Assembly: GCA_021464245.1 (NCBI GenBank)
Contig: JADCRB010000043.1
Coordinates: 3,962,794 to 4,026,793 of the forward strand
DNA length: 64,000 nt
Direction: 5' to 3'
From: Carallia brachiata
Taxonomy: Eukaryota; Streptophyta; Magnoliopsida; Malpighiales; Rhizophoraceae
Shown here: in pieces, positions 48,452 through 61,100 of the stretch
Position numbering within the stretch: the stretch's first letter is position 1
Layout: every line of letters begins with the position of its first letter
Notes under the pieces: generated by a model
What the model saw: the letters and a program-made list of their open reading frames with translations, nothing else
Database searches by the model: none
Told to the model about the DNA's origin: nothing
Made by a program: the position numbers and the translations under genes

Positions 48452-51400
48452 ATGATCTCAAGAAGTTCATATCTAAGTAGTCTGTTTCAATCTTCAAAAT
48501 TTGGTTCCTCTTTAGCAAAGGTTTGGTTTTTGGTCTCTTTGTTTATTTGTTTAGCACTTTTGCTACGTTATATGTATCTGTAGCATTCAGTACAATAGTC
48601 TTTAATAGTTTAACAATTACTACAAAGTCGAAAAAACGAAAACCAGCAAAAGGGTTGTGGGAATCCATGAACAATAGTCTTTTTTGTATGCCTGCAGCTT
48701 GGAGTTTACAGTTGCTACGCCTCAAAAGCTTGGTCTTCTCTGCAACAAGTAAGCAGGCCATGGCCGTCATGCAATTACAGGTAACCCCATTGGATAATTC
48801 ATATGCTATATGCATTCATAGCCTAGAATAAAAGCTTATGTTTAGCTCGATATATCTCTGAAGTTCAAGATTTTGTTTCAATTTTTCTGTTCTGAATAGC
48901 TACCGCTGACTAATTAGTCTTGCCAGTTTTGCGTGCTACCGTTGACTAATTTTCAACTTTTTGCTGACAGTGAGGATGAGTACGCTGATGTGGATTGGGA
49001 TAATCTCGGGTTTGGTATCATGCCAACTGATTACATGTACACGGCAAAATGCTCCAAAGATGGAAACTTTGAGCGAGGTCAACTCAGCCTTTATGGGAAA
49101 GTTGAAATGAGCCCTTCGGCCGGAGTCCTAAATTACGGGCAGGTAGCAGCCACCAGTTACTAAAAATTTGAACTTTATCACAATTGCTGTTAACTCCCAG
49201 AATTCCATAATCTTGAAGCTTGGGCTTATCATATAAGAGGTTTCCGGATCAGAAAATGAGCTTGAATTCATTGAAGTGTACATGTAATTTAAATTTTCCT
49301 AACGTTTTAAGACTATGAAAGAGATCAGCAACGTTAAAAAATCAATACAGGGACTCTATGAAGGCACGAAAGCATATAGAAAAGAAGATGGGCGGCTACT
49401 TCTTTTTCGTCCGGATCAGAATGCCATTCGGATGAAGATGGGGGCTGAGAGAATGTGCATGCCTTGCCCCTCCATTGATCAATTTGTCGATGCAGTCAAG
49501 CAAACTGCTTTAGCCAACAAGAGATGGGTAATAAGCTCTTCTTCCTGTGAAGCCTGTTCTAATTCTCTTTCTTGCCATGGAAATTCAATCTGTCTGTATC
49601 AGTACTACTTTAGTTTTTTGACAATTTCATCCGCAAGTGCTCAATTAGGTTCCTCCTCCAGGGAAAGGGACTCTGTATATTAGGCCATTGCTCATGGGAA
49701 CTGGTCCTGTATTAGGATTGGCACCGGCACCTGAATATACATTCCTCGTCTATGCTTCCCCTGTTGGCAACTATTTCAAGGTGCGTTCCCATTTCTTTTT
49801 CAGTGAAAGTTCTTACTTTATTTACAAAAGAAGGCCTTATAAGTTAGTTGTGGTGGTACAGAAAGGCTTGGCACCTTTGAACCTATATGTTGAGGAGGAA
49901 TTTCATCGTGCATCTCCTGGAGGAGCTGGAGGTGTTAAATCCATCACAAATTATGCACCAGTAGGTGAATGTTTCTCTATTACAACTTCTTGTGTAAGCT
50001 GATTGATTGCATAAGAACAACAACAACCACAAAGCGTTAATCTCAAATTTAATTGAGGTCGGCTAGAATGGAAACAACTTATTTTTGCTGTCTTCTATAT
50101 GCAGGTTTTGAAAGCAATAGCCAAAGCAAAAGGCAAAGGATATTCTGATGTTCTGTATCTCGACTCGGTAAATAAGAAAAATCTGGAGGAAGTCTCTTCC
50201 TGTAACATTTTCCTTGTCAAGGTAACTGTTCAAAGCTTTCTGTCAGCTGATTTTTGTACCAGCATGGGCTTCCTTTAAAATCAAAAATTTCAGGGAAATG
50301 TAATTTCTACTCCTGCCGCAAATGGGACCATTCTTCAAGGGGTTACTCGGAAAAGCATCATAGAAATTGCTGGTGATCTAAGTTACAAGGTCATCAATTA
50401 TTTCTTCTTTCTTCTTGTTAAATCTTTCTATTAGCCCCTTGATTCGAATGGAACGGTGAAATAGGGCCTAATAGTAAATTAAGTTCATGATCAATGCCTG
50501 ATATAAATCAATCGTTTATTGGTCCTTGTCCTTGAACCAGGTGCAGGAACGGCCTGTTCCTGTAGACGAATTGATCGATGCCGATGAAGTCTTCTGCACT
50601 GGCACCGCGGTAGGAGTTGCTTCCGTGGGCAGCATTACCTATCAGGGCAAAAGGTAGCTCAAAACTAACCATAATATGGTCATCCCTTCAAGATTGCAGC
50701 ATTCTAAAATACCATGAGGAAAATTTGTGCTGGGCTTATTGAAGTTTAGTCGAATGGGACTCTTATTTTATTTTATATTTTTTTCTATCCACCAATATAT
50801 GTCAGTGAATTGATTCATGTATATGTATGTTTGTTAAAAAATATAAAGTCTTATGATAAATAAATATAAAGATTTGATATAACTTATAACACTTTTAAAC
50901 TTTCACTCTTACTGACTTAAATTTTGAAAAGAATTTGATATCTAAAGATTTTATTTGACATTGATCAACATTTTCCTGCTTACCATTGTTCTCCAAAATT
51001 CTCTTTTACACCCTATTAGCTATTTTCATATTTTTGGTACTTATAATTTCTTTTCAATCATGTCCTTAAATAAATATTTCAACTTTTTATTTTCTTGGGG
51101 GAGAGTTAAAACCCATAAATAATAGGGAAGAGGATCGGGGAGGCTGGCCAAAGGGCTGATGAACAGCTACTAGCAGCTTCTGCCCAAACAAATATTTCAA
51201 TTTAACGCATATTAAATTTGGTGTTTGTAAGTAGGAGTTGAGTTACCATTAAATCTTAACAGTCTATTATCATCCAAATAGTGCGTCAGTTCAATTTAAG
51301 TAAGGAAAATTTAAGATATACAATATTGTAAAATAGTAAGCTAAAAGAAAATCAACAGATGTAACAATAATTAATATTTCTTAAATGACTGAAATTTTCT

Positions 51401-51914
51401 TAAGAAATTAGATGGATCTAAAGTGATTTGTGAGTTCTATTACTTGTGTGTTTATGAGTTTAGAGGCAGCTCTTGCATCTGCAATCATTTTCTAGTATTA
51501 AACATCTTTCACTTATATTGGAAGTTTTAGTGCCAATCTAATTTAAATGTTCACATGATTAATTATTTAATAGTTACATCTGTTCATATTTGTGCACTTG
51601 TTGGATTGGGGTTGTATCTGGTGTCACATTTTATTGTTTATTTGGCTAATGGGTTTGCCTTGATTCTTAGTCAAATTGTATTCATCTAAAATTTTGGGGG
51701 TCAATTTATAAATGTTAGAAGTTGAGAGAGACTGAAAACAAGAAAGAATACAACACAAAATAGAGGCAATCTTATCCCTTCTTAAAATTGCCATTTATGC
51801 AGGTTTGAATACGAAATCAGATCACAGTCTGTGTCTCAGGAGTTGTACTCGACTCTTGAAGGTATTAGAAGGGGCCTTCTTGAAGACAGGAAAGGCTGGA
51901 CTATTGAGATATAG
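48452..51914 (+). CDS. BCAT: Branched-chain amino acid aminotransferase, mitochondrial type
   Basis: This PLP enzyme (fold type IV) transfers the amino group between leucine, isoleucine or valine and 2-oxoglutarate. The exons are 48452-48520, 48698-48780, 48971-49142, 49351-49527, 49649-49780, 49862-49960, 50105-50221, 50294-50389, 50541-50653 and 51803-51914. All introns are GT/AG and phases agree, giving 389 residues. Residues 1 to about 50 are rich in S, R and A without acidic residues, like a mitochondrial presequence ([10 protein letters not shown]). The mature part begins [15 protein letters not shown]. The PLP-binding lysine is K237 in [17 protein letters not shown] (273-278) and GVTR (299-302) bind the cofactor phosphate in the family. 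An in-frame ATG at 48,440 would add four residues; 48,452 has the better context (A at -3). It resembles Arabidopsis BCAT1/BCAT2. All key residues are present, so the gene looks functional. Intron 9 (1,149 bp) is the longest. Confidence 0.96.
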
Positions 51915-53200
51915 CCAGCAACTTGATTTCCAGTATTGTACAGTATAGTCTGCGTATGATGCAAGGACTGTGTTACAAGGACGAAGGAAGAAAAAGATGG
52001 GAGAGAGACGGAGTTTTTTTTTTTTTACACATTTTTTATAAGTGTTGCATATAAATTTTAGTCATTTTACATATTATAAATTATAAAAATAAAAAATAAA
52101 TAAAAATTTATAAAAATTATAATTAAAATTAATATATAATAAATTTATTAACGATATATATAACAATTAATTTTTCTATCACGTTATATGTCATTTCTGA
52201 AAAGGTAATATACTATGTTTAGTTGTTAAATTTTACCGAATTTTTTACAGCCGGATGAAAATTGAAGATAGAGTACTTATTGGAGTTGAACAACATGAAA
52301 TGTTTTCCTTATTTTAATTGCAATACTGACTGAAAATTACAAAGATTATCATCAAAATTCCGGGGAAAAAAAATTTTAATTTAGATGGCTTCATTTTTTT
52401 TTTTTTTTTGACGTATAGATGGCTACAATTGACATCACTGCCGTCTGGAGGCTGAATCCCTACACATTAATTGCGATTATATAGACTAGAGCCTAGGAGC
52501 CCATGAGACCAGTAAAGAGGCCTGCCTCATTAAATAAAAATCTTTTATAACAGTATTCAATTAAACATACAGTAAAAATAAGTAATATAGATCATTTAAT
52601 TATAAAAAAATTATTAAATAAATAAATTATAAAATATTATTAAATAAATTATATATTTTTTATATATTATATTTTTTTTTAACATACTCACGTACTGTAT
52701 CTTCATTTGCTTTGTGTGTCATTATAGCTTTGTGTGTCCACTGTATCTCTATTTGCTCATTCACGTAATCAAACTCATCCTTAAATAGACCTGCCATTCG
52801 GTGCAGTACTTAAACATGCTAATCTGTACACAGACTGTTGGACTTCACTCACTTGCTCTCATGGCTTTAATGATGAATCACAGATTCAGCGTACGTGGCG
52901 AATACTTGATGGGATAAACCATCTAAGGCAATTTTACCTTTTTTTCGTTTTTTATTTTTTTAAGACTTAAATTAATTAATTAATAGAGAAACAATTAATT
53001 AAAAAAATTAAAATTTAAAATTTTTAACTTTTAATTTATTAATATATTGTTAATATCATTTAAGGTATTATAAACTAACTCATGATAAGGCAATTTTACT
53101 GAAAAAAATTAAGTTATGCACGTCAAAAATGGTTTACCTTGATTCTTTAGTCAAAAATTGAATTATGCACATCAAAAATGGCTTGAAATGCATTTGGTAT
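51915..53200. other. BCAT 3' flank
   Basis: The 3' UTR is probably the first 200 bp. Very AT-rich stretches lie at 52,070-52,150 and 52,560-52,680. The block around 52,446-52,520 (agactagagcctaggagccc) is repeated at 55,267-55,345. Confidence 0.55.
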
Positions 53201-55350
53201 CACATCTTATTGTTGATTTGGCCAGTTGGTTTACCTTGATTCTTTAGTTAAACTGTATTGATCTAAATTTTTGGGGGTTAATTTATATTTGTAGAAGTTG
53301 AGAGCGACTGATAACAAGAAAGAATACAACACAAAATAGAGGCAATCTTTACCCTTTTTAAAATTGCCATTTATACAGGCTTGAATACGAAATCAGATCT
53401 CAGTCTGTTTCGAAGTTGTACTCAGAATTTTTTTTTTTTTTTTCAAGGGAGAGACTGTTGTACTCGATTCTTAACGGAATTAGAAGGGGTCTCGCTCAAA
53501 AAAAAAAAAAAATAAAGAATTATTATTAAACATTGTTAAATTAAAGTGAATCTGCCTTAAATAGATCAATTGGTGTTAACGGTCCTACTATTACGATCAA
53601 TTCGGACAATTTTAAAGGACAAATCCTCCAATATTTTCTATAAAAAAATACGTTAAATTATTACTAATTAACTACATTAAATAATAATTGGACTTTTGAG
53701 ATATAGCCAGCACCTTAACTTCCAGTGTTGCACAATAAAATTTGGCTGTGTTGACGCAATAGGTTCAGTTTGTAGATTTTACAGAATTTTTGACACGTGG
53801 ATATGACAATTGAAAATAAAGTATTTATGCCCAACCTGAAAAGGGAGAATACAACAGAGAGAATTGTTTTTCTTTCTTTTAACCGACCGTTAGAATCTAA
53901 TTGCAACACTGGCTGCAAATTACATAATTATCATTAAAAACAATTATGCGAATTAATATATAACGAATATTAAGGAAAAAGGTTGATGGAGTTTTTTTTT
54001 TACGCAAAAAAAAAAAAAAAAGCTGAATACTCGCAGCAAATGCAGATGACGTTGGCTCATCTGCATAAAAATATTATTTTTTTTAATTTAAGTTTTGATA
54101 AAAAATTTTGATGGTAAATAATCCTTTTTTTGATCAACAAGAGTAAAAGAAAAATTAAAAGCCTAGTGTAGCCCTATGAGCCCAGAGCTCTCCGCTAGCT
54201 ATCCCTCGGCGTGGTTCCCCACTTGGCACTGCAACGCCGATCTTATCACGCCAAAAAAATCCTCATAACAAAATAAGCAATAAAATCGTTTCGAATGTGT
54301 TGTCAACAAAATTTATAACCACTTTTTTGTTTTTAACAGTTTATAACAACTTAGAATGCATAAATATTTTTAAATTAATATGTATTTATATTAAACACAT
54401 ATGTTAAATATAATACTCATTTGAAACTATGCAGACAAATATACTATACTTTAAAACATGATAAATGAAAAAATAAAAAAAAATTTTAACACGTGCTTTA
54501 GACTTGTTTAATTTGCATATCAAATACATTTAATAAATATATCAAATATTTTTAATACATATACTTGATATTTTTAATTAATTTTTTTAAAATTTTTAAT
54601 AAAATATAAATTATATTATAAAATATCATAATAATAATTATTATAAATTATATAAAAATTAAATTTATTAAAAATATTTAAATTATATATATATAATATA
54701 ATATATATTTTATAGTATTTATATTATAATTATATTTTAATTTTTAAAATATTATCATGTCCGTACATCCTTGATAATAACTTGTGATGCGTTGAAAACT
54801 GTCATCCTGAACATCCGAATCTATACAAGAAATAATTTTTTGAGGGAATTTAAAGTTTTTTAAAAATAGTTTTCTAATTTAGATGATTTCCTTTTTTTTG
54901 TCTTTTTAAAATTATTAAAACAGTAACAAAAAAAATTATATAAATAAAATCTAAAATTTTAACTTTAAACTTTTTAATTGATAATTATTATTTTCGATCA
55001 TCTATAAACTATGAATAAAATATTGGTGTTCTGATAATTTGTTTGTCGAATTTTGTCCCGAATAAAATTGAGACTGTTATTTTTGAAATTAGAACTGATA
55101 TTTTTAAAACAGTTGTTATTTTTACATTTTAAAAATATTAATTATAATTTCAAAAATAATAATCACAATTTTACCCGGAACAAAATTTCAGAACAAAATC
55201 CTGAGAACATATAACTGCACTCATAAACTATATCCAATTTCAGCTGAACAACTGACATTGTTGGCGTCAGGAGGTGGAATCCGTACACATTAAATGCGAT
55301 TAGATAGACTAGAGCCTAGGAGCCCAAGAGGCCAGTAAAGATGCTTATAT
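53200..55350 (+). repeat. Second copy of the BCAT 3' end and flank, expanded
   Basis: Homology to 51,640-52,520 is collinear but interrupted. The end of intron 9 matches (aacaagaaagaatacaacac at both places). Then come an exon 10-like piece, the stop region gagatatagccagca, the flank around 53,770-53,935, and the final block agactagagcctaggagccc at about 55,300. AT-rich insertions have expanded the copy about 2.4-fold. Confidence 0.75.
53379..53706 (+). pseudogene. BCAT last-exon duplicate, broken
   Basis: It starts after an acag acceptor with gcttgaatacgaaatcag, as in BCAT exon 10. A T-run of about 17 bp and a short duplicated piece (gttgtactcag / gttgtactcgat) break it near 53,417-53,472. 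About 180 bp of unrelated AT-rich DNA separates it from the terminal gagatatag. There are no upstream exons, so it cannot be translated as a BCAT. Confidence 0.8.
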
Positions 55351-57298
55351 AGACTATTGGCCGCACTCTTCTTTGGCTTCTATTCTTTTTTTTTATTTTT
55401 TTTGACACAGTTTCTATTCTTTTTTTCTTTTTGATATGAAAGTGTATCTTATTATCTTATTATCTTACTGTGTTTCTAGGTAACTAAAGTTTAATTTTAA
55501 CTAACCGTATGAGATGTTTAATTTGTTTAATAATATTTACTAATTTTTTTAATTTAATATATTTTTTATAATTAAATAATTTATATATTAGTAGTATGTT
55601 TAAATTGATAAAAAATAGTGAAATTAAAAATAAATAAAAAATAACACGAGAATAATAATATTATGATTAATAAAAAATTGTGAGAAAGAAAATAATTAAA
55701 AAGTTATGAAAAAAGAAAATAAATAGTAATTTGTGAGAGAAAAAATAAAAATTAATTATTTGAATTGATAAAAAATAAATAAAAAATTTATAAAAAAATA
55801 ATACAATAATAATAATATTTATTGACTAAATTTTTTTTTTTTCCTTTTCCTTTACAGCCAAACATAGGTTAAATGTTCACCGAGTGTCTCACTAAACCTT
55901 ATTATAAAATTTTTTTGCCAATTTTTGTCTTTTAATACTCTTCGTCAATTGATAACAACATGAATACTTAATTTTCGGGAAAGAAGTAACAATGCAACAT
56001 TACAACTGAATAAAATTAATTGAATTATCAGAATAGTTTGTTTATTGGCATTATATGAAGAAAAAGATCAGATGTTCGACTACAACCTATTTTAAATTCC
56101 TCAATTTTTAGTTGTAATTTTAGTTTTAATCATCTTTAAGACAAAAAAAAAACAAAAAAACTGAAAACAATTAATAAGAATAATTTCATTTATGTTTATT
56201 ATCATTATTATATTTATTTATATTATTATATTAATTGTGTTATACTATTACTATGTTGATTTCAGTATTTTATTTTTAACAAAATTACAATGCAATTTTT
56301 TTAATGAAAAAAGGTATTAAAACCCTACTATCCAAACAATCATCAATAAAATTACTTTTTATTATTATTTACTTTTGCACCTCGTTTCCAAATTCAAACA
56401 AATAATTAGTCATCCCATATTAAGGTGATTCAAACTCAATCTCATTTAAACCAAATGTCACCTCAACTGGATTGGCTACTATCTAAATTGATATAAAATA
56501 TATGATTAAATCATAAATGATTCAGATCACACAAAAATTTTAAGTAATTATTGCTCTAAATTAAATCACTCTACTTGAAATACGAATGACTGAATTTTTT
56601 GAATCACTCGGAGACAAATGACTCGAATCCGAGAGGTCCAATGATGCAGAATGATCAGGTGTCCGAAACTACACAACTGACAACCCAACCTCTGTTTGTC
56701 ATCTGTAAAAATACAACACGAGAATTTCATTTCTTTCTTTTTTTTAAGAAAATATTTAGTAGATTTATTTAAATAAAATCAAAAACAATATAAATTATTA
56801 ATGACTGAATAAAAAAAATGAATAAATTATTAGATATTTTAATATAAATTATATGCCAGTATAATGTTACTAAAATACAGCCGTTAAGCTCTGTAATACT
56901 TCGGCACTGCTGCAAGCTTTCAGCACGTCAATGAAGCATCGTGGTTTTTTTTTTTTTCTCCTGCTAATCAATGAACACAACCCTGAGGCTTTGTTTGGTT
57001 AGAGAAAAATATGTGAAAAAGAATTGAATTAAAAAATAAAATAAAATCATTTTTTTATCATTTTCACTCTCATTAATTTTTGATTTATCCCAATAATTTT
57101 TTTCTCAAATTTTTTTATGTCATAACATTTTTATTGCTTTTTTATATTATTTTCTTACTTATTTTTCATATGTTTAAATAATTTTATTTTTTATACTTTT
57201 TTTTATACATTTTATTATAATATGAAAATAAGAGAATTTTATTTTTTTAAAAAATATTTAGTAAAATTTTTTATATAAAATTAAAATTTTATTAATTA

Positions 57299-57336
<38 letters not shown>

Positions 57337-57480
57337 AAATATTTGATGAAATGCCGAGCCATGCTGTTTTTGTCCTCTTAAAAAGCCGTGAAACTTTGGC
57401 ACTGCTGCAAGCTAGCAGCACATCAATCAAGCATCGTGTCTCGATCTTTTTATAGTCAATATCACTTATTTATTGTTGTT
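55351..57480. other. Intergenic, very AT-rich, with a direct repeat
   Basis: No gene was recognised. A block of about 60 bp with the core ggcactgctgcaagct occurs at about 56,880-56,942 and again at about 57,376-57,438 (offset about 496 bp). An (AAAT)n microsatellite lies at 57,302-57,335. Confidence 0.6.
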
Positions 57481-57487
57481 TTTCTTT

Positions 57488-57712
57488 TTACTGTATTTGT
57501 TGTGTTGTAAAAAGTGAAAAAAAGTAAAGGAAAAAAATAATAAAAAAAAAAATTATTTAGATAAATAAAAAATTATAAAAAAAGTATGAGAAAAAAAATA
57601 ATTTATAAAATAAATTATTTAAATAAATATAAAAAATATTAAAAAATAAATAATTATAATTATATATATATATATTTTATTCCACTCAGAGAAAGCACAA
57701 CAAATGTACCCT
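57488..57712. mobile_element. Possible MITE
   Basis: The left end gtatttgttgtgttgtaaaa is an approximate inverse complement of the right end gaaagcacaacaaatgtacc. Both enclose AT-only DNA. The call is weak because of low complexity. Confidence 0.35.
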
Positions 57713-57766
57713 TTCTCTTCTGCTTGTGGAAAGTGCTGCTGTTCACTGACTTTGGCCCTATGACCT

Positions 57767-58063
57767 GTTTGTTTTACAGGAGGAAGAGAAAGAAAGCATT
57801 AAAAAATATAATTATTATTTTATAATATTTTATATTTTTTTTATTTAAATAATTTATTTTTTATTATTTTTTCTATAATAAATTATTATTTATTTTTTAT
57901 ATTTTCTTTTTCATAAATTTTTATTCATTTAAATAATTATTATTTATTATTTTTATATCATAAATTATTATTTATTTATTTTTACATTTTTTCATAATTT
58001 TTTATTTAACTAAATAATTTATTTTTCTTATTACTTTTTTTCCCTCCAAAACCAAACACACTG
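57767..58063. mobile_element. Possible hAT-like MITE
   Basis: The left end tgtttgttttacaggaggaa and the right end ccctccaaaaccaaacaca are approximate inverse complements, with AT-rich DNA between. The tgtttggtt-type end is common in plant hAT MITEs. No target duplication was confirmed. Confidence 0.35.
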
Positions 58064-58142
58064 TAAGAAAAAGAGTAATGTTTTCTAGTGTTTTTTCTGC
58101 TAGCAGTTCTCATCTGATATTCTGCATTTGACATTGGAAATA

Positions 58143-61100
58143 ATGGCCGGGGGCATGGCTGATGTTGCCCCAGGGTTTGCTGCTAAGCTCCATATAATGC
58201 AGATACGGAGAAACAAGTTCTCCATCGGAAAGAAAGATCCCAACCCTTTAACAGGAGACCTCCACCACGCCGTCTCTAGCCTTTCCGCCGAGCTTTACAC
58301 CAAAGATGTCCACTTCCTCATGGAGCTCATACAGGTGGGCTATTTATTTATTTACTTATGCTCCCTTAGCTCACTTTCACTGTTTTTTTTTTTTTTTGGG
58401 AACTCGTTGCCGACCGTTTGCTTATGAATGTGATTTATGTGGCAGAATGCGGAAGACAACGAGTACCCAGATGGTGTGGAACCAACGTTGGAATTTGTGC
58501 TGACTAAGAGAGACATAGCTGGGGTTGGTGCACCCGAAACTCTTGTAATCTTCAACAATGAAGTGGGGTTCTCAAAGCAGAACATTAACTCCATATGCAG
58601 TGTGGGCATTTCCACCAAGAAAGGCAAGAGAAAGTTTGGATTTATTGGAGAGAAAGGTAACAAAGTTTTGATGTGCTTAAACTTTCCAAGCACTTAACTT
58701 TGGTGTTTGAATTTGAGGTTCTAGCTAGCTAGAGTATTGTTGACAATGGTCGGTTTTCTTTGATCTCATATTTACGTCAAATTTGTTGCAAGATTGCTTA
58801 ATTGACAGATAATTCCATTGTCAAGGATTTCGTGTATAAATGCCTTTTGGTTGGTCTTGATTCTTGAGGGCTTTTGTGAGAAGACTCAAAAGCGTGGAAC
58901 CAGTATGGTTCTTTAAAGATGAGGGCCATTGTTCTGTCTGAACGCCATGGTTAAAAATCATAAAGTAGACATAGGCTAGTTATTTCGAATTTTCTTCAAA
59001 ATTTCGGGGATCATAAGCAGGTAGCAGTTAAAGTCGAAACAGTAAGAAACTTTTATGAGGAGCCTCAGCATCTATTTACATGTAAATTGCACATTACAAT
59101 TTTTGGGATCCGTAAGTGCTTCGTTTCTCTTTGATTGCATCTTCGAGTTCCTTTGCTTGGGATTATCTTTACATATACTTCTACAATGTTCCTGAATTGC
59201 CAATGCTGGCTCTCCTACCTGGATGTAATTGTAATTAAAAACGTGAGAAATTTAGTGTGCTATTTTTGATCTACTTCATTTGTCCACTGGTGTAATGGTA
59301 ACATTAATATGAACTACAAATTGCCACCTGATGCATTGCAAGATGAAGTTTCTTCACCAAACTCTTGTTACTAAATTGTTTATCACAATGTTATCAAGAA
59401 ATTCCTCAATAATCTTTCAACATGTTACTGACTTTGCAGGGATCGGGTTCAAAAGTGTATTTCTTGTGAGCAAGTGCCCATATATATTCAGCAACGGTTA
59501 TCATATTAGATTCAGTGAAGAACCCGATAAAGATTGTGGCATTGGTTATATAGTACCTGAATGGGTTGACACAAAGGCTCATCTTTCTGATATCCATGAT
59601 TTATATGGATCTGACAAGGCGTTGCCAACAACCATCTTTCTCCTTCCACTGAAAGCTGATAAGGTTGAAGCTGTTAGAGCGCAGTTGTCGGAGCTGCACC
59701 CAGAGCTTCTCTTATTTCTTTCCAAGATAAAGCGACTATTCGTTCGGGATAGCAATAATGACCCTAAAGATTCTTATGTGTCCACTGTTGTGTCCATGTG
59801 TAGTGAGACTGATCATGTCAAGCTGAGGGATAAAAGAGCAGAGTCGCGAAAAGTCAAGCTTTCTGTTAAAGAGAAGATGTCTGCTGAGGAAACACACAGA
59901 TATTTCATGTGGAAGCAATCATTTCCTGTGAAGTCAGAAAATAGAGTCTCTGCAAGGCTAGATGTGGAAGAATGGATAATTACGCTGGCTTTCCCATATG
60001 GAAAGAGACTGGGAAGCAGAACTTCCTCTGTTGGCGTTTTTGCTTTCTTGCCCACGGCAATGATCACAAACTTCCCATTTGTAATTCAAGCTGATTTCAT
60101 CCTTGCTTCATCAAGAGAAACCATCTTATTAGACAACAAATGGAACTTGGGAATTCTTGAATGCATCCCTTCAGCTTTTTTTGATGCTTTTAACTCATGC
60201 CTGAAAAGTTCATCCACTACATTTCCACAACTCTGGCCTTTTAACTTTTTGCCAGCAAAAGCTTCTCCTATTCCTGATTTTAACAATGTGAGGTCGTCTA
60301 TCAGAGGAATGCTTCAAAGAGCAAAGATTGTTCCTTGTGAAAATTTCTATGGTGAAAAGTTTGTGTGCTTTCCGTCTAGTGCAATTAGAATCCTGCCAGA
60401 ATTTCGGAAACTCCTGGTCCAGACAAGGAGCCAAGGAGCCTCGTTGGATGGTTTATCGTCATTGAAAAAGTATGTCTTGCATTCCTCTTTGGATCTAGAA
60501 CACTACAATGCAATTTTGGACTTTCTGGGTGTGGCAACTGCTGATGTTATCGATGATTGGTATGCCGCATGCATCAATGCCTGTAATCTTTCCTTGCTAG
60601 CTTCTGAGGACCTTTACATGGAGCTACTTTGCTTTATTGCTGATAGAAACAAAATTTTGTTCAATGATTTGCCTCTGTTGAGGTACATCAATTGGGAAGG
60701 AAAGGTTGAGCTATGTTGTCTTTCCAAAGTGAGGAAGCAGGTACTTAGAGTCCAATATGCTTTGCACACTGAACTTCATGAATGGCTAAACAAATGTAAT
60801 ATTGAGTTTGGGTTCCCTGATAGCTTCTTTTTTCTCCCCAATTCCACACAGAGAGCTCTTATTAGTCACAGGAGATTTTCTTTTCTCCAGAACTGGCTTT
60901 TATCCAATGCAGGGATGAACCATTGTTCAGCATGCGATTATGAAGTTTCTCTTTTGAGACATGTAGCAGATAAAAAGGATCAAAAACTTGCTGTTAAATT
61001 GGCCCAATTTCTTTATCATTCACATAAGAAGAATTTCATACCCAACTATGATTTGCCGCGCCTCTGTCGACGAATCCCCATAATCGATGGCTCGGGCCAT

